64,000 nucleotides of DNA from Acheta domesticus (Eukaryota > Arthropoda > Insecta > Orthoptera > Gryllidae), in NCBI GenBank assembly GCA_031308135.1, contig JAHLJT010000631.1, forward strand, positions 8,189,286 to 8,253,285, in the 5' to 3' direction. The notes under the pieces are model-generated. The model was not told the DNA's origin and ran no database searches. It worked only from the letters and a program-made list of their open reading frames with translations. Shown here in pieces: positions 11,356 through 24,881 of this stretch; within the stretch, counting starts at the first letter, position 1, and every line of letters starts with the position of its first letter. The position numbers and the translations under genes are program-made.

Positions 11356-12930
11356 TCCTGTACACTATACGTACGTATAGTATAGGGAAAGTTATGTAAT
11401 GCTGTGCGAAAAACGGCTGATTTTCGGCAGAAAAACTCTTATTACAGGGCCCTGGTAAAGAAAAAGTGGATAAATCCAGTTGCTAAATTAAGAAAAAACA
11501 TCTCCTAACACGTGGTGCAGCCAGAATCCCCATTTTGTGGGTCCTTAATACCGAAAAACCAATTAAAAGCAAAACGTCTGTCCGTCCTTCTATGAACAAC
11601 GCTAGCGACTAAACCGTTCGGCCGATTTTCTCCAAAATTGATATTCCCCGATCGATCTGAATATTCTCTCGGGCCCCTTGAATTTGAACCGATATTTTAG
11701 TTTTGGAGAGTACTTTATATCAAACCCCTGGGACATATTCAAAATTTTCAAATAAAATGGCGCCAACAATTTTGAGTAAATTTTGTTGTTGGATAGTCTG
11801 AAGGTCATTGAAGAGAAGGTCTCCTCGGGGTTGAAAACTCTGATTTTTCGAAAATAGAAAAACTTCAAAATTTTTTCGGCATCTTCCTGCAACTACAATT
11901 ATGAAGATACAATTTTTGTTTTTAATGAAATGTGTTCATAAAAACAGGTCTTCAATTAAGGTCATGTTCAATTTTTCAAAAACATAAGTATTTTTTTCGA
12001 AAAATTGTGTCAAACATAAACAATTTTTTATTTTCTTTAAACCATTTTTTCCTAAAAACCGCACAATGTTGATAAAATTGGGATCTGAGATAGCATAATG
12101 GAAGCTTAAGAGAATGGTGCAGGTTTCATGTTCGTTGAAATGCCTGATTTTGAAAAACATTAAAAAAAATAAAAAAATTGGCCTCTTCCTACAACTACAA
12201 TAGTGAAGATATAATTATTTTTCTTAATGAAATGTGTTCATTAAAAGCAGATACTCAAATTAGGCCATGTTGAATTTTCCAAAAAAATATGAGTATTTTT
12301 CGAGTAATTGGGCGTCAAAATTAGTTACCCGCTGTGAAAATCCTGCGCTTCGATATTGTAATTTTAGAGATTTAAAGCATGTGAATGCTACGTAAGTTAG
12401 AATGTGTATCTTATTTTATATTTCTTTGTTCGTTTCTTACATTGGAGTTTTTGTTATTCGTTTACGCATTAATCTTCTAGAAATTATGTTTTCTATTTGA
12501 AATGAATATGAACTAAAGATTGCTAGGCTTTGATCGCCCGCTCCCTATTTACGCAGTTGTATTCTACGTAAGTTAGAATTTGTATATTATTTCATATTTC
12601 ATTTAATTATTATTATTTATTGAGTTTATATTACATTTCTGTTATTTCATTTTAAATTGCGTCCTTTAGTAAAACTAATAAATGAACGGTCATTGTTGGT
12701 TGTTGTAACCCATTGTTGTAACGTTGCACAGATAACAATGAAGTTTGTTTTTCGTTCGTGGTAATATAACTAATACTTTAACATAGTATTTGTAGAATAT
12801 TACAATACTGAAATGTACCAACAATGTCTCGTCATAAATTATTACGAGATCGTGCCGTTTTAACTGACATCATTTACCTTAGGACTGTTATATTCATGAC
12901 CCGTTCCGCATTTATAGAAAAATTTTGGGC
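11356..12930 (+). mobile_element. HINE copy B
   Basis: The 5' end is a diverged version of the family start (cttttattttcctgtac), followed by the palindromic tatacgtacgtatagtatag and gggaaagttatgtaatgctg. The body follows the second subfamily, shared with copy C. Similarity to copy C runs to about tattcatgacccgttccgca (12.89 kb). The 3' hairpin/CTAG end is missing or unrecognisable. Confidence 0.6.
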
Positions 12931-14331
12931 GCCAGGAACAGGTTACGATAATTGATAATTAAAACCAATGCTTCCACAGCTAATTTTAACGAATGGATAA
13001 ATTTCCGGCTAGCTGGGTCAATGGGTCACGTAATGGATAATCGCTATCGCCTAGATAGCCGATTATTTGATCTGTCAACTATACAGTATGGCGAGGAATC
13101 TGAAAGGAAATAATTATATATCTCTAACTACTTTACAGTTGTGATTGACCAAATGAAAATCATCTTTTCATTTCAAAAAGAAAAATTTAACAATTTATTG
13201 ACTTCTATTGACAATTGCTTTAGGTCATGACCTCGTTTTAAAAGAAAACCTTTGTACTGCAGTACTTATCTAACATGATCTTGATCGACGGCACCCCGCA
13301 GTATCTTCTCACTTGAATGCAGATAATCCCAAGTCCAGCTTCTCTCTTCTAATCTTGCGACGCTGCCGACGAATCCAGCCCTCACTGCCTAGAATATCTA
13401 CCGGTTCTTTCTTGATATTCACAGTTCCTAGTTCTCCCCAACTACGTGGTAAAACATTAAAGTCCAAAACCGCAATATAAAAAAAACTTTCAAAGTCCTA
13501 AGCGAATTTACTGCTGCACATCAACTTTCAGAGTCCGAAAACTATTGATTCTCACGTCAAACTTACAAGTCCCACTCCCCTAATAATAAACTCGCGAGCG
13601 ATCTGTACCATTCGACGGCCTCTATCAGAATGTCATTTACTCCTCCGTTTTTTCGCCCTCAACGCCTCGGTATCCGTCCTTCATTCTTATTTTTTTAAAC
13701 AAAACGACAAAATTCAACAGTCTATTCTCAGGAGTTGACAGTCTATTCTCCCTTAGCCAATCCATTCATTTCTTATCAAATCAAGTAGCCACGCCCTCGA
13801 TAGTCATTCCTTTCTAGACCAATCCCAAATTATTTTATATGTCTTTCTAGCTAGCACCCCCACCTATTCAAGGCCTGAATGCAGTTTATTGACCTTGCCA
13901 ACCACTACGCCGGCTTTGCTAAGGCTGTATATTGCCATTTGCAGACCCTTTTAACCCAACACATTTACAGCAAATGTTACTGTCAAAATGTATAATATAT
14001 TGGTATATCACAATATTTTTCGATCTATTTGCATTTGTTTACCAACGCTATCATATCGCATTATTTAATATTAATTATTTAACTTTCTCGTATACTACTT
14101 ATATTTTGAATCAAATGATCTACGACTTCAAATGAGTTTTATAAAAAAGAATTCGCAGAGATATTGTGGTATAATTGATACTACATAACCATTCCTAATA
14201 CCGAGAAAGCACAGCAGGGCAAAATAAAATAAAATTAGTTAGGAATACCTTAGCTCTAACAGTGTTTAACCATGACTACTGTAATTTCACTCTGACAAGT
14301 GCTCGTTTCGACATATAATACGTTAGGAACC
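12931..14331. other. Stretch without a gene
   Basis: Nothing recognisable in six frames. Short ORFs at 13932-14135 and elsewhere have no domain-like content. Confidence 0.4.
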
Positions 14332-16012
14332 TTTTACTTTCCCGTATACTATACGTACGTGCGTATAGTATAGGAAAAGTTATATAATGCTGCGCGATAA
14401 AACGGAGGATTTTCGGCAGAAAAACTCGTATTACAGAGCCCTGGTAACGAAAAAGTGAATAAATCCTGTTCCTAAATTAAGAAAAAAAATCTGCTAACAC
14501 GTGGTGCAGCCAGAATCCCTATTTTGTGGGTCCTTGATACTGAAAAACCAATTGAAAGCAAAACGCCCGCCCGCCCGCCCGCCCGCCCGTCCGTCCGTCC
14601 GTCCGTGAACAACGCTAGCGACTAAATCGTTCAGCCGATTTTCTCCAAAATTGATATTCCCCGATCGATCTGAATGATCTCACGGCCCCTTCAATTTTCA
14701 ACGGATATTTTAATTTTGGAGGGTACTTTATATCAAACCCCTGGAACATTTTCAAAATTTAAAAAAAAATGGCGCCAGCGATTTTGACTAAATTTTGTTG
14801 TTGGATAGTCTGAAGGTCATTTAAGAGAATGGGGTAGGTCTCATGGTTGAAAATTCTGATTTTTCGAAAATTGAAAAAATTCAAACTATTTTCGGCATCT
14901 TCCTATAACTACAATTATGAAGAGACAATTTTTGTTCTTATTCAAATGTGTTCATAAAAAAACCGTTCTTTAAATAAGGTCATGTTCAATTTTTCAAAAA
15001 CATAAGTATTTTTTTCGAAAAATTGTGTCATAGGTATTTTTTTTATTTTCTTTAAACCATTTTTTCTAAAAATCGAACAACGTTTTTTGATTAGATTGGG
15101 ACCTAAAGTAGCATAAAGGAAGCTTAAGAGAATGGTGAAGGTTTCATGTTCGTTAAAATGCCTGGTGTTGCAAAAATTTTAAAAAATTAAAGAATTTCGG
15201 CGTCTTTCTACAAATATAATTGTGAAGTTACAATTGTTTTTCTTAATTTAATATGCTAATCAAAAACAGATCTTCAAATAAGGTCATGTTGAATTTTTGA
15301 ATATGAGTAGCTTTTCTATACTTTCCTGACAAACGTAATAGCCCGTTGCATATTTACTGCGCTTCAGATAGCTTGATGCGTCGTAAATTGGAATTTGCAA
15401 TTTTGTATATTATTTCATTGTTCGTTTCTTACTTTCAACCTTTTGTTATTCATTTTCAATAAATTATTTATTTTGGAATATTTGAAATAAAAAATTAATA
15501 GCTCTCAGAATAGCGACAATGCAGGGTCTGCAACAATGGAATTCCGTTTGGGCTCGCAAAGTTCTGTCAATTACGTGCCATTGTTGTGAGCTGATGGAAC
15601 TGTATGAAAAAGAGTTATAATTCTCTAATTTATGTTGATATTTGCATGAAAATATTTAGTTTTTGCACCAAATGTTGTAGCATTTGTAGTGAGTAGAGTA
15701 TTTGTTGCATGGTTTTAGAATACTCTTCTCTATTCATGACCCTATGGAATGCATTTCTATATTGTCCAGGATATCAGGCTTCTTTTTCCAATACAGGTTT
15801 ACAAAACTTTTGTATTCTATTTTTGTGTAGTTGTAGAATTCACATAGTTCTGACAACACTGCAATGGAAACAGTGAGTTGTTCGCTTCTTGGTTGAATTG
15901 AACGTTTTCAAAAAATAGCTAAGATGTTAGTAGCGCATAAAGTACAATATTTCAGTACCACGTAGCTCTTTCCAATAACGCAGGAAAGTATGTGCTGTTG
16001 TAGTACCACTAG
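14332..16012 (+). mobile_element. HINE copy C, full length (1681 bp)
   Basis: It starts TTTTACTTTCCCGTATAC, has a 5' palindromic block (ctatacgtacgtgcgtatag), a (GCCC)n(GTCC)n tract at 14563-14608 and a body in the subfamily of copy B. It ends with ggaaagtatgtgctgttgta and then CCACTAG at 16012. No coding capacity. The end is followed by TTT, fitting insertion between two T residues. Confidence 0.7.
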
Positions 16013-16399
16013 TTTTATATATCAACCGGCAATTCTGCACAGAATTACGATTCCTACAATTTCTGTTGGTTGTAAGCTTGTTATTGAATTGATGGCAACT
16101 ACTTTAAATTATCAGCTTTTTCTTTTCTCAATAATGAAAAGTTAACATTTATGGCGTTATTACAAAATTATATTAAGCTCATTAATAGAGTAATTAAACT
16201 TTCCTCCGTACAATAATTAGAGTCCCGTACGCTTTTGAGTAAAGTTCGTAAGCTTACTGTGATGTCTTCTCGGATGTCTTCGGGCTTGATGCCGTCCGTG
16301 GGATGTCCTCGTTGGCGTCCCGCCAATCTTGGAATATTCTAACAACGCAAGAAGTTTTCCAACGTTCCCAGAGTGTTCTAAATTATTCGATACTTTCAT

Positions 16400-16482
16400 A
16401 GAACTCAAGGCGGAAGAGCAGGCCCTATGGCCTGAGCCTCGCCATTAATAAAGGCATTTTTATTATTATTATTATTATAACT
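16400..16482 (+). repeat. Retroelement-like 3' tail ending in (TTA)n
   Basis: The text gccctatggcctgagcctcg, then ccattaataaaggcattttt, then TTA repeats, looks like the 3' end of a LINE or SINE carrying AATAAA directly before a simple-repeat tail. No coding part was found upstream, so it is either a SINE or a heavily 5'-truncated LINE. Confidence 0.4.
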
Positions 16483-17245
16483 CAGTGGATTTAACTAAAT
16501 CAATTCGCGAACGCGACTTTCCCTGCCTGTGCTTCGGATGAAACACCAACGCGCGGCTGTCTGTCTCCAGCCCGATCCGTAAAAATCAGTGGCGAGCATT
16601 CCATGGAATGAAGGGAATGAGTCATTCCCCTAAGCAAAGCACAGAAACATCTTTTCTATATTTAAAATATTCGTTGCTTATAGCCAGAGCAAAACTGTTA
16701 ACTCAACTCAGATTCTGAGCTAAGTACTAGTGGTTGAACCGTAAGAATCGATGTTTTCAGATTCGTCTCGTGACGTCAGCGAAGCTTCGTAAATATACTT
16801 TGTTACTGAACTACAAATTCACAACATTCTACTCCACAATACTGCTTGAAACTGGTTTCTTTCCAACATTACATATACTAATGCAATGTGTAAGAAACTG
16901 GGGCTACTAATGTAAGTTTTCATGAAGCTAAGGCAGGACTACTAATGTAAGTTTACATAAAAATAAGACAGGATAAAAATGTGTCTGCCACGAAGGTTTG
17001 GCTATACCGTAATTATAAGGGTGCACGTTATTTCGCCTCTAACTTCCTAAGACGCTCCCATCCCATATCAGATAAGAATCACCTGTTACCCTTGGTGTTT
17101 ACCATAAACACATTAAAAGCAATATAGCCAAGTAAGTACTGACTTCGGGGAGTCCGAGGTCTTCAGGATAATTAATCTGCATTGTGCAGTCATTCAGCAA
17201 GTTGCTTCAACATTGCTACTAACTAATTGCAACTAAGCTACTACT
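16483..17245. other. Stretch without a gene
   Basis: No ORF, terminal repeat or RNA gene was recognised. Confidence 0.4.
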
Positions 17246-17292
17246 GCTAGTAATAATGATGATGATGATGATAATAATAATAATAATAATAA

Positions 17293-17323
<31 letters not shown>

Positions 17324-17326
17324 AAC
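17246..17326. repeat. Microsatellite (TGA)n(TAA)n(GAA)n
   Basis: Trinucleotide runs immediately precede the 5' end of an R4/Dong-like element and mark its probable target site. Confidence 0.9.
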
Positions 17327-18437
17327 AACTCCACCTAGGGAGTACACGACCTTGCAGTTGGTGGTGGAGCTTGAGTACCCCCATGAGCCTGAGAGCTATG
17401 TCAGTGGTAGCCTAGCTACTGGTAGGGCCTCCCTTGCTGAATAGGTTGAAGGTGAGGGGTCCGACGAAGAAGTACTCCATTTGAGGAGAGTGGGAAGTAA
17501 GTAGAGAGGGAAGGGTCATGAACCTTTGGACTTCCTGTTATCGGCCCATGGAGGGTACAGGAGAGAATCTGGGTTGGCACACCAGGCCACTGATTAGAGT
17601 GGAGGCCCGAACCTTACATTAGCCAGAGAAGGAGGCTGCCTTCAGCAGTCAGTGAAAATCCCGTAGGGTTTAGTAATGCCGACTGGCGATCGGAGGGACC
17701 CCTTGCTGGGCCCTGCGAGGGGATGCCCCGAGGCCACTATGGGTCGCAGTAACGGATGGCAGGAAACAACCCAAAGGTTAAGTGTGATCTGTGAACTCGA
17801 ATTTGCTACCTGCGAATCTTCACTTGAAACCAATGAGCAAAATGGATAGAACAAGCAATGTAATGAACCTTAACGTGCCTTGTTCTACCAATGTCCCATA
17901 CCTGCTCAGAAACCGAGCTAATGTCACCTTGTCGACATCTGGCCATCCCACGGATGTTAGTCCCAGGGACCCAGAGCCGGCATTAGCTCGAAGCCATCGT
18001 CAGAGATGGACCCGGGATGAATTAAAGGAGGTGATGTGGTGCTTTTACTGTGCAAAAGCGAAAAATAATATTTGTCGATTTTGCTGTACCTTGCGATCAA
18101 AACGATGTTACCAAGGAGGCAGAGAAACGTCTTAAATACAAGAGTTTGGAAATCGAGATCAGCCGAATGTGGGGCGTAAAAGCACAGGTCGTCCCGATAG
18201 TTATCGGAGCTCTGGGATTTGTTCCGCAAAATTTGAGTAAGAACTTGTCTAAACTCCCAGGTAATTCAAAAGACTGGGAAGTGCAAGAAATTGCTTCATT
18301 TGGAACAGCCCACATTTTGCGCAAAGTATTGTAGAGGCACCGACAGTCCCTAGATCTACTCCTTAGGTAGCTGGTTGCAACCTGGAGTAGATTTTATATT
18401 CAGCCGACACATAACATCCTTAGTCGTGATTTAGAGG
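17327..18437 (+). mobile_element. R4/Dong-like retrotransposon, internally deleted copy
   Basis: Bases 17327-18066 match the 5' end of the longer copy (18504-19243), including the start of its ORF through W-T-R-D-E-L and the following Tyr/Cys residues. From about 18067 the sequence jumps to the endonuclease part of the element (equivalent to 22310 onward) and continues to the same 3' end (cttagtcgtgatttagagg). About 3.07 kb of reverse transcriptase sequence is missing at the junction, which reads gcaaaagcgaaaaat-aatatt. Both element ends are present, so this is a deletion derivative and not a 5' truncation. Confidence 0.85.
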
Positions 18438-18470
18438 AATAATAATAATAATTATAATAATAATAATAAT

Positions 18471-18503
<33 letters not shown>
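18438..18503. repeat. (TAA)n microsatellite between two R4/Dong-like elements
   Basis: Imperfect TAA/TTA repeats separate the deleted copy from the long copy. The long copy is again followed by aataataata at 22673. Confidence 0.95.
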
Positions 18504-18506
<3 letters not shown>

Positions 18507-21500
18507 TCCACCTAGGGAGTACACGACCTTGCAGTTGGTGGTGGAGCTTGAGCACCCCCATGGGCCTTAAAGCTATGTCAGTGGTAGCCTAGCTACTGGT
18601 AGGGCCTCCCTTGCTGAATAGGTTGAAGGTGAGGGGTCAGACGAAGAAGTACTCCATTTGAGGAGAGTGGGAAGTAAGTAGAGAGGGAAGGGTCATGAAC
18701 CTTTGAACTCCCTGTTGTCGGCCCATAGAGGGTACAGGAGAGAAACTGGGTTGGCACACCAGGCCACTGATTAGAGTGGAGGCCCGAACCTTGCATTAGC
18801 CAGCAAAGGAGGCTGCCTTCAGCAGTCAGTGAAAATCCCGTAGGGTTTAGTAATGCCGACTGGCGATCGGAGGGACCCCTTGCTGGGCCCTGCGGGGGGA
18901 TGCTCCGAGGCCACTGTAGGTCGCAGTAACGGATGGCACGAAACCACCCGAGGGTTAAGTGTGATCTGTGGACTCGAACTTGCGTCCTGCGAATCTTCAA
19001 TTCAAACCAATGAGCAAAATGGATAGAACAAGAAATGTAATGAATTTTAACGTGCCTTGTTCTACCAATGTCCCATACCTGCTCCGAAACCGAGTTAATG
19101 TCACCTTGTCGACGTCTGGCCATCCCACGGATGTTAGTTCTAGGGACCCAGAGCCGGCAGTAGCTCGAAGGCATCGTCAGAGATGGACCCGGGATGAATT
19201 AAGGGAGGTGATGTGGTGCTTTTACTATGCAAAAGCGAAAAATGGGGGCTCAGAAATAGAAGTTTTTAAGGTATGGAGAGAGCGGAACCCAGATATGAGA
19301 CCTACCCTAGACTCAAAGAAGCTTGCCAGTCAACGACGATACATACTCAGCAGTGGAAAATTCACAGCAGAACAACTTGCTGACTTTGAGAGAAATGCGG
19401 AGTATGTACTTCGCTCGAACAATCCACGTGACGAACTTGTAGAACTTGAAAATGATGATCCCGTGGAAGTTTTATCTCTTTCCAGTGAAACACACGTCAG
19501 TGGTGAAAATTCATCTGGCAATGAATTACACGATAAGGACATAACGCGAAATATCCTTCGGCGCGAGATAGAAAGAGTTAGTCAACTTCCGTTCGAATCT
19601 CGCGAACCGTTGAGGAGAATATACGAAAATGCCAAAGCTAAAAGAGTGATAGAAACATTGAATTCTGCCTTAAATGAGGTGGTCGAGACCCCAGGCAGAG
19701 ATCTAGATATTACTTAAATCAATCACATCATATATGCAACTGGATATCTACTATCTCAGATAATTTTGGGGCAAGCCAAGAACACCGACGGCCGACAGCA
19801 AAACAGAGTAAACACATCTGTACCCCCATGGATGAACAGAATTATGAAACGGATAGCCGACACACGGCGCGAAATATCACTCTTAGCTGAGGCATCTTCT
19901 AAATCAACGCACACCTCTAAAGTTCAACGAAAAATACTCAATATTGAACAAAAATACCAAATTGAATATGACACCAGCAGGCTAATGGTAGTTGAGAAAC
20001 TTAAAGAGAAAATTCAAGCATGGGCTCGAAGAATTAGACGTTACAAACGTAGAATAGATTTCCGTGTACAGAACCGGTTGTTTTAAACAGACGCGAAGAG
20101 ATTCTATCGCAATCTGACTCAAAAACCGAATGGCAATGCTGTCACTCCTTCAAAATATTACGTCGAAGCATTTTGGACAGGAATCTGGGAGGAAACAAGA
20201 TTCTTCAACAAAGACGCATCTTGGCTTCAATCTGAAGTTGATGCTGCCGATGAACTTGTAGAAACAGTGGAAGATGTTCACCAATTCTCGGAAGAGGACC
20301 GCTTCCAAGCAATTAAGAACATGGGAAACTGGAAGTCCCCCGGGATTGATAAGATCCAGATTTATTGGATTAAGAAATTAACAGCAATACATTCTCATCT
20401 AACAAAGGCTGTTAATAAAGTTTTAGAAAACCCAAAGGAACTCCCGGAATGGCTCACACGTGGCATCACGTATTTGCTACCCAAAGCGGGAGACAGCTCT
20501 TTGGCGAAGAACTACAGGCCAATTACTTGTCTGCCAGTACTGTACAAAGTTATAACTGCAGCCATAGCTGACAAAATGTATAGACATCTAGATAAGAATC
20601 ATCTAATGCCAGCTGAACAAAAAGGATGTCGTAAAGGCTCTTATGGCTGTAAGGAAATCTTGCTACTGAATAAAGTCATACTGAATGATGTAAATAAACG
20701 CAAACGTAATTTGAGCATGGCTTGGATTGACTACCAAAAGACCTTTGATAGTGTACCACACGATTGGATTTTGAAGACCCTGGAGATCTATTGATTTCAT
20801 CCTAGACTTAATGAATTTTGCAAGGCTAGTATGAAGTCGTGGAGTACCAGGTTACTAATACACAGCGGAAAGGAAGCAGTAGAAACCAGAAGTATTCAGA
20901 TTAACAGGGGTATTTTTCAAGGAGATTCACTATCCCCTCTGCTGTTTTGCATTAGTTTGATCCCACTATCGAGACAGTTGTCGCAAGCTGACTTTGGTTT
21001 TAAGCTCCATGGTGATGAAAGGCCAGTATCACATTTGTTTTATATGGATGATCTGAAAGTGTTTGCTAAGAATGAAGCGATTCTCTCCCAAATGCTGTCT
21101 GTCGTGAATGACTCTAGCAACGACATCTGCATGAAGTTTGGTCTTGACAAGTGTGCAAAAATCAATTTAAAAAGAGGGAAACTCACAATGTCTGAGAACA
21201 TTAAAATTGATACGCACACTGTGATTCAAGATCTTGAGCCAGGTAAAACTTACAAATATCTGGGCATTGAAGAATGTGAAACCATATCGAACGACAGAAT
21301 GAAAGAGAGAATTCGTAGGGAGTATTATAGGAGAGTGAGACTGGTCCTGCAGTCCGCTCTGAATTCCAGGAATAAAATATCTGCAATAGGTAGTTTGGCG
21401 GTACCTGTAGCCGAATACAGTTTTGGACTAGTGGACTGGACTGAGCAAGAAATTCGCACCATGGATCGAAAAACCAGAAAACTGCTAACAATGCATCATG

Positions 21501-22673
21501 TTTCCCACCCTCGAGCTGATATACATAGACTTTATGTGTCACGTAAGGAAGGAGGAAGAGGCCTCAGACAAATTGAGGCCTCCTGGCACAACGCAATAGT
21601 CGGGTTGGGGAAGTATGTAGTCAGCCATCAAGATGACCCTCTAATGAGGCAGGTCATGAAATCTGACCGAAGAATGGGAAACAGAGACATTGTTAGTGTA
21701 GCAAGAAGCATTGCGAAGAAAAGTAGGCAAGACACGTCGAATAACAAAGACACTGAACTTCTGATGCTGCTAAACATGAAGTGTGAGACACAAAAAATGT
21801 TAAAGAAATCGTGGAGAGACAAACCACTCCACGGACAATACCTAAAAAGAATGGACAAGGTGCAGATCAATAAAGATCAATCATTTATGTGGTTTAAAAG
21901 GAGAATGAAGCCAGAATCGGAAGCACTTGTAATAGCTGCCCAAGATCTGGCGTTGAGAACACGACATTATGATAAAGCGGTTCTCAAAATTTCCAGGATG
22001 ATAAATGCCGCATTTGCCAGGAGCAAGTAGAAACCATTGATCATATTGTCTCAGCTTGTCCAATCCTAGCAAAGACCGAATATCTGAAAAGACATGACAG
22101 GGTGTGTAGCTATCTCCATTGGCAGATCTGTACCGCTCTCGAAGTTCCAAACACATGCCCCAAGTGGTACGAACACTCACCGAAACCGGTGACGTCTGTT
22201 GGATTGTGTACGATATTGTACGACCAACAAATTCAAACTGATCGCACGATAGCGGCAAACAAACCGGATATAGTTATCCGGGATTTGACGAAAAAATCGT
22301 GTTTACTTATCGATGTTGCTGTACCTTGCGATCAAAACGTCGTTACCAAGGAGGCAGAGAAACGTCTTAAATACAAGAGTTTGGAAATCGAGATCAGCCG
22401 AATGTGGGGCGTAAAAGCACAGGTCGTCCCGATAGTTATCGGAGCTCTGGGATTTGTTCCGCAAAATTTGAGTAAGAACTTGTCTAAACTCCCTGGTAAT
22501 TCAAAAGGCTGGGAAGTGCAAGAAATTGCTTTATTTGGAACAGCCCACATTTTGCGCAAAGTATTGTAGAGGCACTGACAGTCACCGGATCTGCTCCTTA
22601 GGTAGCTGGTTGCAACCTGGAGTAGATTTTATATTCAGCCGACTCATAACATCTTTAGTCGTGATGTAATGGA
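18504..22673 (+). mobile_element. R4/Dong-like non-LTR retrotransposon, near full length
   Basis: The element of about 4.17 kb has one long coding region, a C-terminal restriction-like endonuclease and (TAA)n on both sides. Elements of the R4 clade such as Dong insert into TAA repeats, so family and target agree. Its 5' leader (aactccacctagggagtaca) and 3' end (agtcgtgatgtaatgg) are shared with the deleted copy upstream. The two copies form a tandem pair. Confidence 0.8.
18968..22569 (+). pseudogene. R4/Dong-like polyprotein, three stops and one frameshift
   Basis: One frame runs from 18968 to 22030, broken by stops at 19715 (TAA), 20084 (TAA) and 20792 (TGA). A shift near 21990-22030 then moves the frame for the last part (to 22569). 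In order there are: a Myb-like N-terminal region (R-Q-R-W-T-R-D-E-L at about residue 70); a reverse transcriptase with S-P-G-I-D-K, N-Y-R-P-I-T-C-L, F-D-S-V-P-H, Q-G-D-S-L-S-P and the catalytic Y-M-D-D near 21041; a CCHC zinc finger at 21995-22050 (C-R-I-C, H-I-V-S-A-C); and a PD-(D/E)xK-type endonuclease (K-P-D-I-V-I-R-D, L-L-I-D-V-A-V-P, then E-K-R-L-K-Y-K). The protein would prime cDNA synthesis from a nick at the target. This copy cannot encode it intact. Confidence 0.85.
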
Positions 22674-24881
22674 ATAATAATAGAAAAAAGTAAATACTGA
22701 CTCCGGCCGCGAAAGCCAACGCTCTCACAGTAAAAGCATTCTAAATACATTTGATTTTCAAATCCTCACATTATAAAACTATACATATAAGTATTACAGT
22801 TCATATAATTACTCTTTGGGCATACGAAAACTACGCTCTAAAGAAAAGAAAAGAAAATTTTTAAAAGAATTGTACATGATAGGAACTTTCTGGTTTTGAA
22901 TTTGATTTCACCGTGCTAAAAATATCCCAAAAACCTTGAAACTTCCAAGGCAGCAATTTCAGAGCATATCAGTGTAATTAGTGACCAGAATGTTAAAAGC
23001 AAAAAGAACAATTTTAAATTCTATATATTTTTGATCTGAGACGTATCCTTCAGAAGAAAAGAATATTTTCTTCTCTCTTTTGGTGGGATATTAAAACACT
23101 TTTTACTTACAAAAATATGGCAAAAACTTGTAAAAATTAAGGCTAATTCTAAATCTACGGCAATTCCTTCCTTTAGCTATTAACAAAATTCAGTAGTTAA
23201 TGACAAGTCAAACCGCGTGATTTTGTTCACGAACTTTATGAAATACAAAATTGTATGTCAGAGAGAATAATCTAAATTATAACAGACATGAAAAATAATT
23301 AGTACGCTATTCTCGTATTATTTGGATAATGGTGATGTAATCTTCTTTTCTGTAATATGAATATATTTGCAAAATTCCAATTACCGAGCCCTTACCTCTT
23401 GAAAATAAACAGAAAAATAAATGAACCATTTATTCAAAATAAACATTTAAACAGTAACAAGGATGAAAGTGTTGTTAAAGTCACTTCACAAATAAATTAC
23501 TTTTCATCTACGAGAGCTAGGATTTTGATGACATGTCAACTTTTCATTGGAGCATTCTAGACGTAGCTAACTTGTAAATGAATATTTATTATGACATATG
23601 GGTGATATGTATCATCCTAATGTGATCATTTGGATCATCCATTTTGGATCATTTTTTCGAACTTTGCGTCATTTTTGTCATGTCATGCATTTTGTTTCCT
23701 CTTCGTGGTTTTTGGTAGTGAATGTATCATGGATTTGCAATGGCACACTAAAACAAAATTTTTATTGTATCATTAGTTCATGGCGAAATTCACTACTGCA
23801 GTATTTTCTGCATTCTCAAAATTCCACGAATCTTCGGTAACTTCCTCGACCTTTCAAAAGTGACGACTGGAAGATCGGAGCTACAGATTACATCCTTATT
23901 TTAAGTCATTTTAGAGGTTACTTTCCTCTTATTGTTAAATCATTTTATAGGTAATTTTCACAAACTTTTTTAGGTCATCAGAAGCCGAGCATTGATTAAG
24001 GGTAAAGTAGTTTATCTGAATTTCTCGATCTACTACAAACGAAATACGCAAACGGAAACAATTGACGTTTTTCAAAAATAATACTCAATTATTAATTACA
24101 AAAATAATGATGTAATGTTTTAAAAAATGCTACAGGTGTCTGTTTCAATGATTTGCAACAAGGCGATGTTAGTTATTTGTACAGACCGGAAAAATATGTT
24201 GAATGAAACGTCAAAATATGTACATAAATATGTATTGAAAAAAGTAAGAATATGTAATAAATATGTAAAATCGGATATAATCTGTAATATTAAAATCCTC
24301 TAATTATATAACTCATTTACATAATACGAACTTACATTTATAAAAAAAATCCTATACAAATTTTAAAAACAACGCAAACGTTTTAAAAATCATTTGGAAT
24401 ACAAACGTTGATGACCATCTGCAACATACAACTTTCCCATTAGTAGTAAAACCTTCACAAATCGTTATCCATGAATGTAGTTTAGCAGCCAGACTAGACG
24501 CAATAGGAGCTATCGTACAAACTGGCGATGTCTACGACCAGCTAACAATCACTGCGGCATGAAATATTCTCTTCGAAGTGTTAAACGACGGCGATCTCCA
24601 CCAAACGCGGCGTCAATGATACTTTTCACACTTAAAGGTGAGAATGATCTGTCGCTGACGCGCACTTCCTGCCACTGAAGCAGGCTGTGAGAATATTCGA
24701 CCGCGTCTTCACGAAGCGTACCTCGAGTTGAGCACGCAGTAGCACGCAGTAAAAATGTAGGGAAAAGGGCTGATTTTTTTTAAAATACTTCTTTTCATAA
24801 ATATATATTTAAAAAATTGAGAAAATAGCGTAATATGTTATATAATACCAAATATGTAAAAATATGTAACGAAAAAATATG
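22674..24881. other. Stretch without a supported gene
   Basis: Mostly AT-rich. A GC-richer piece at 24450-24740 reads weakly on the minus strand like the zinc-finger start of a hAT-type protein (F-T-T-N-G-K-V-V-C-C), but lacks the remaining ligands and frame. AAATATG-rich text surrounds it. Confidence 0.35.

Noticed and set aside
18593..19174. 193-codon minus-strand ORF
   Set aside because: Shadow of the 5' leader and ORF start of the R4/Dong-like element on the plus strand.
24450..24740. Possible hAT/CGGBP1-like zinc-finger remnant on the minus strand
   Set aside because: Only a short F-T-T-N-G-K-V-V-C-C-like match was seen, without the remaining zinc ligands or an open frame.
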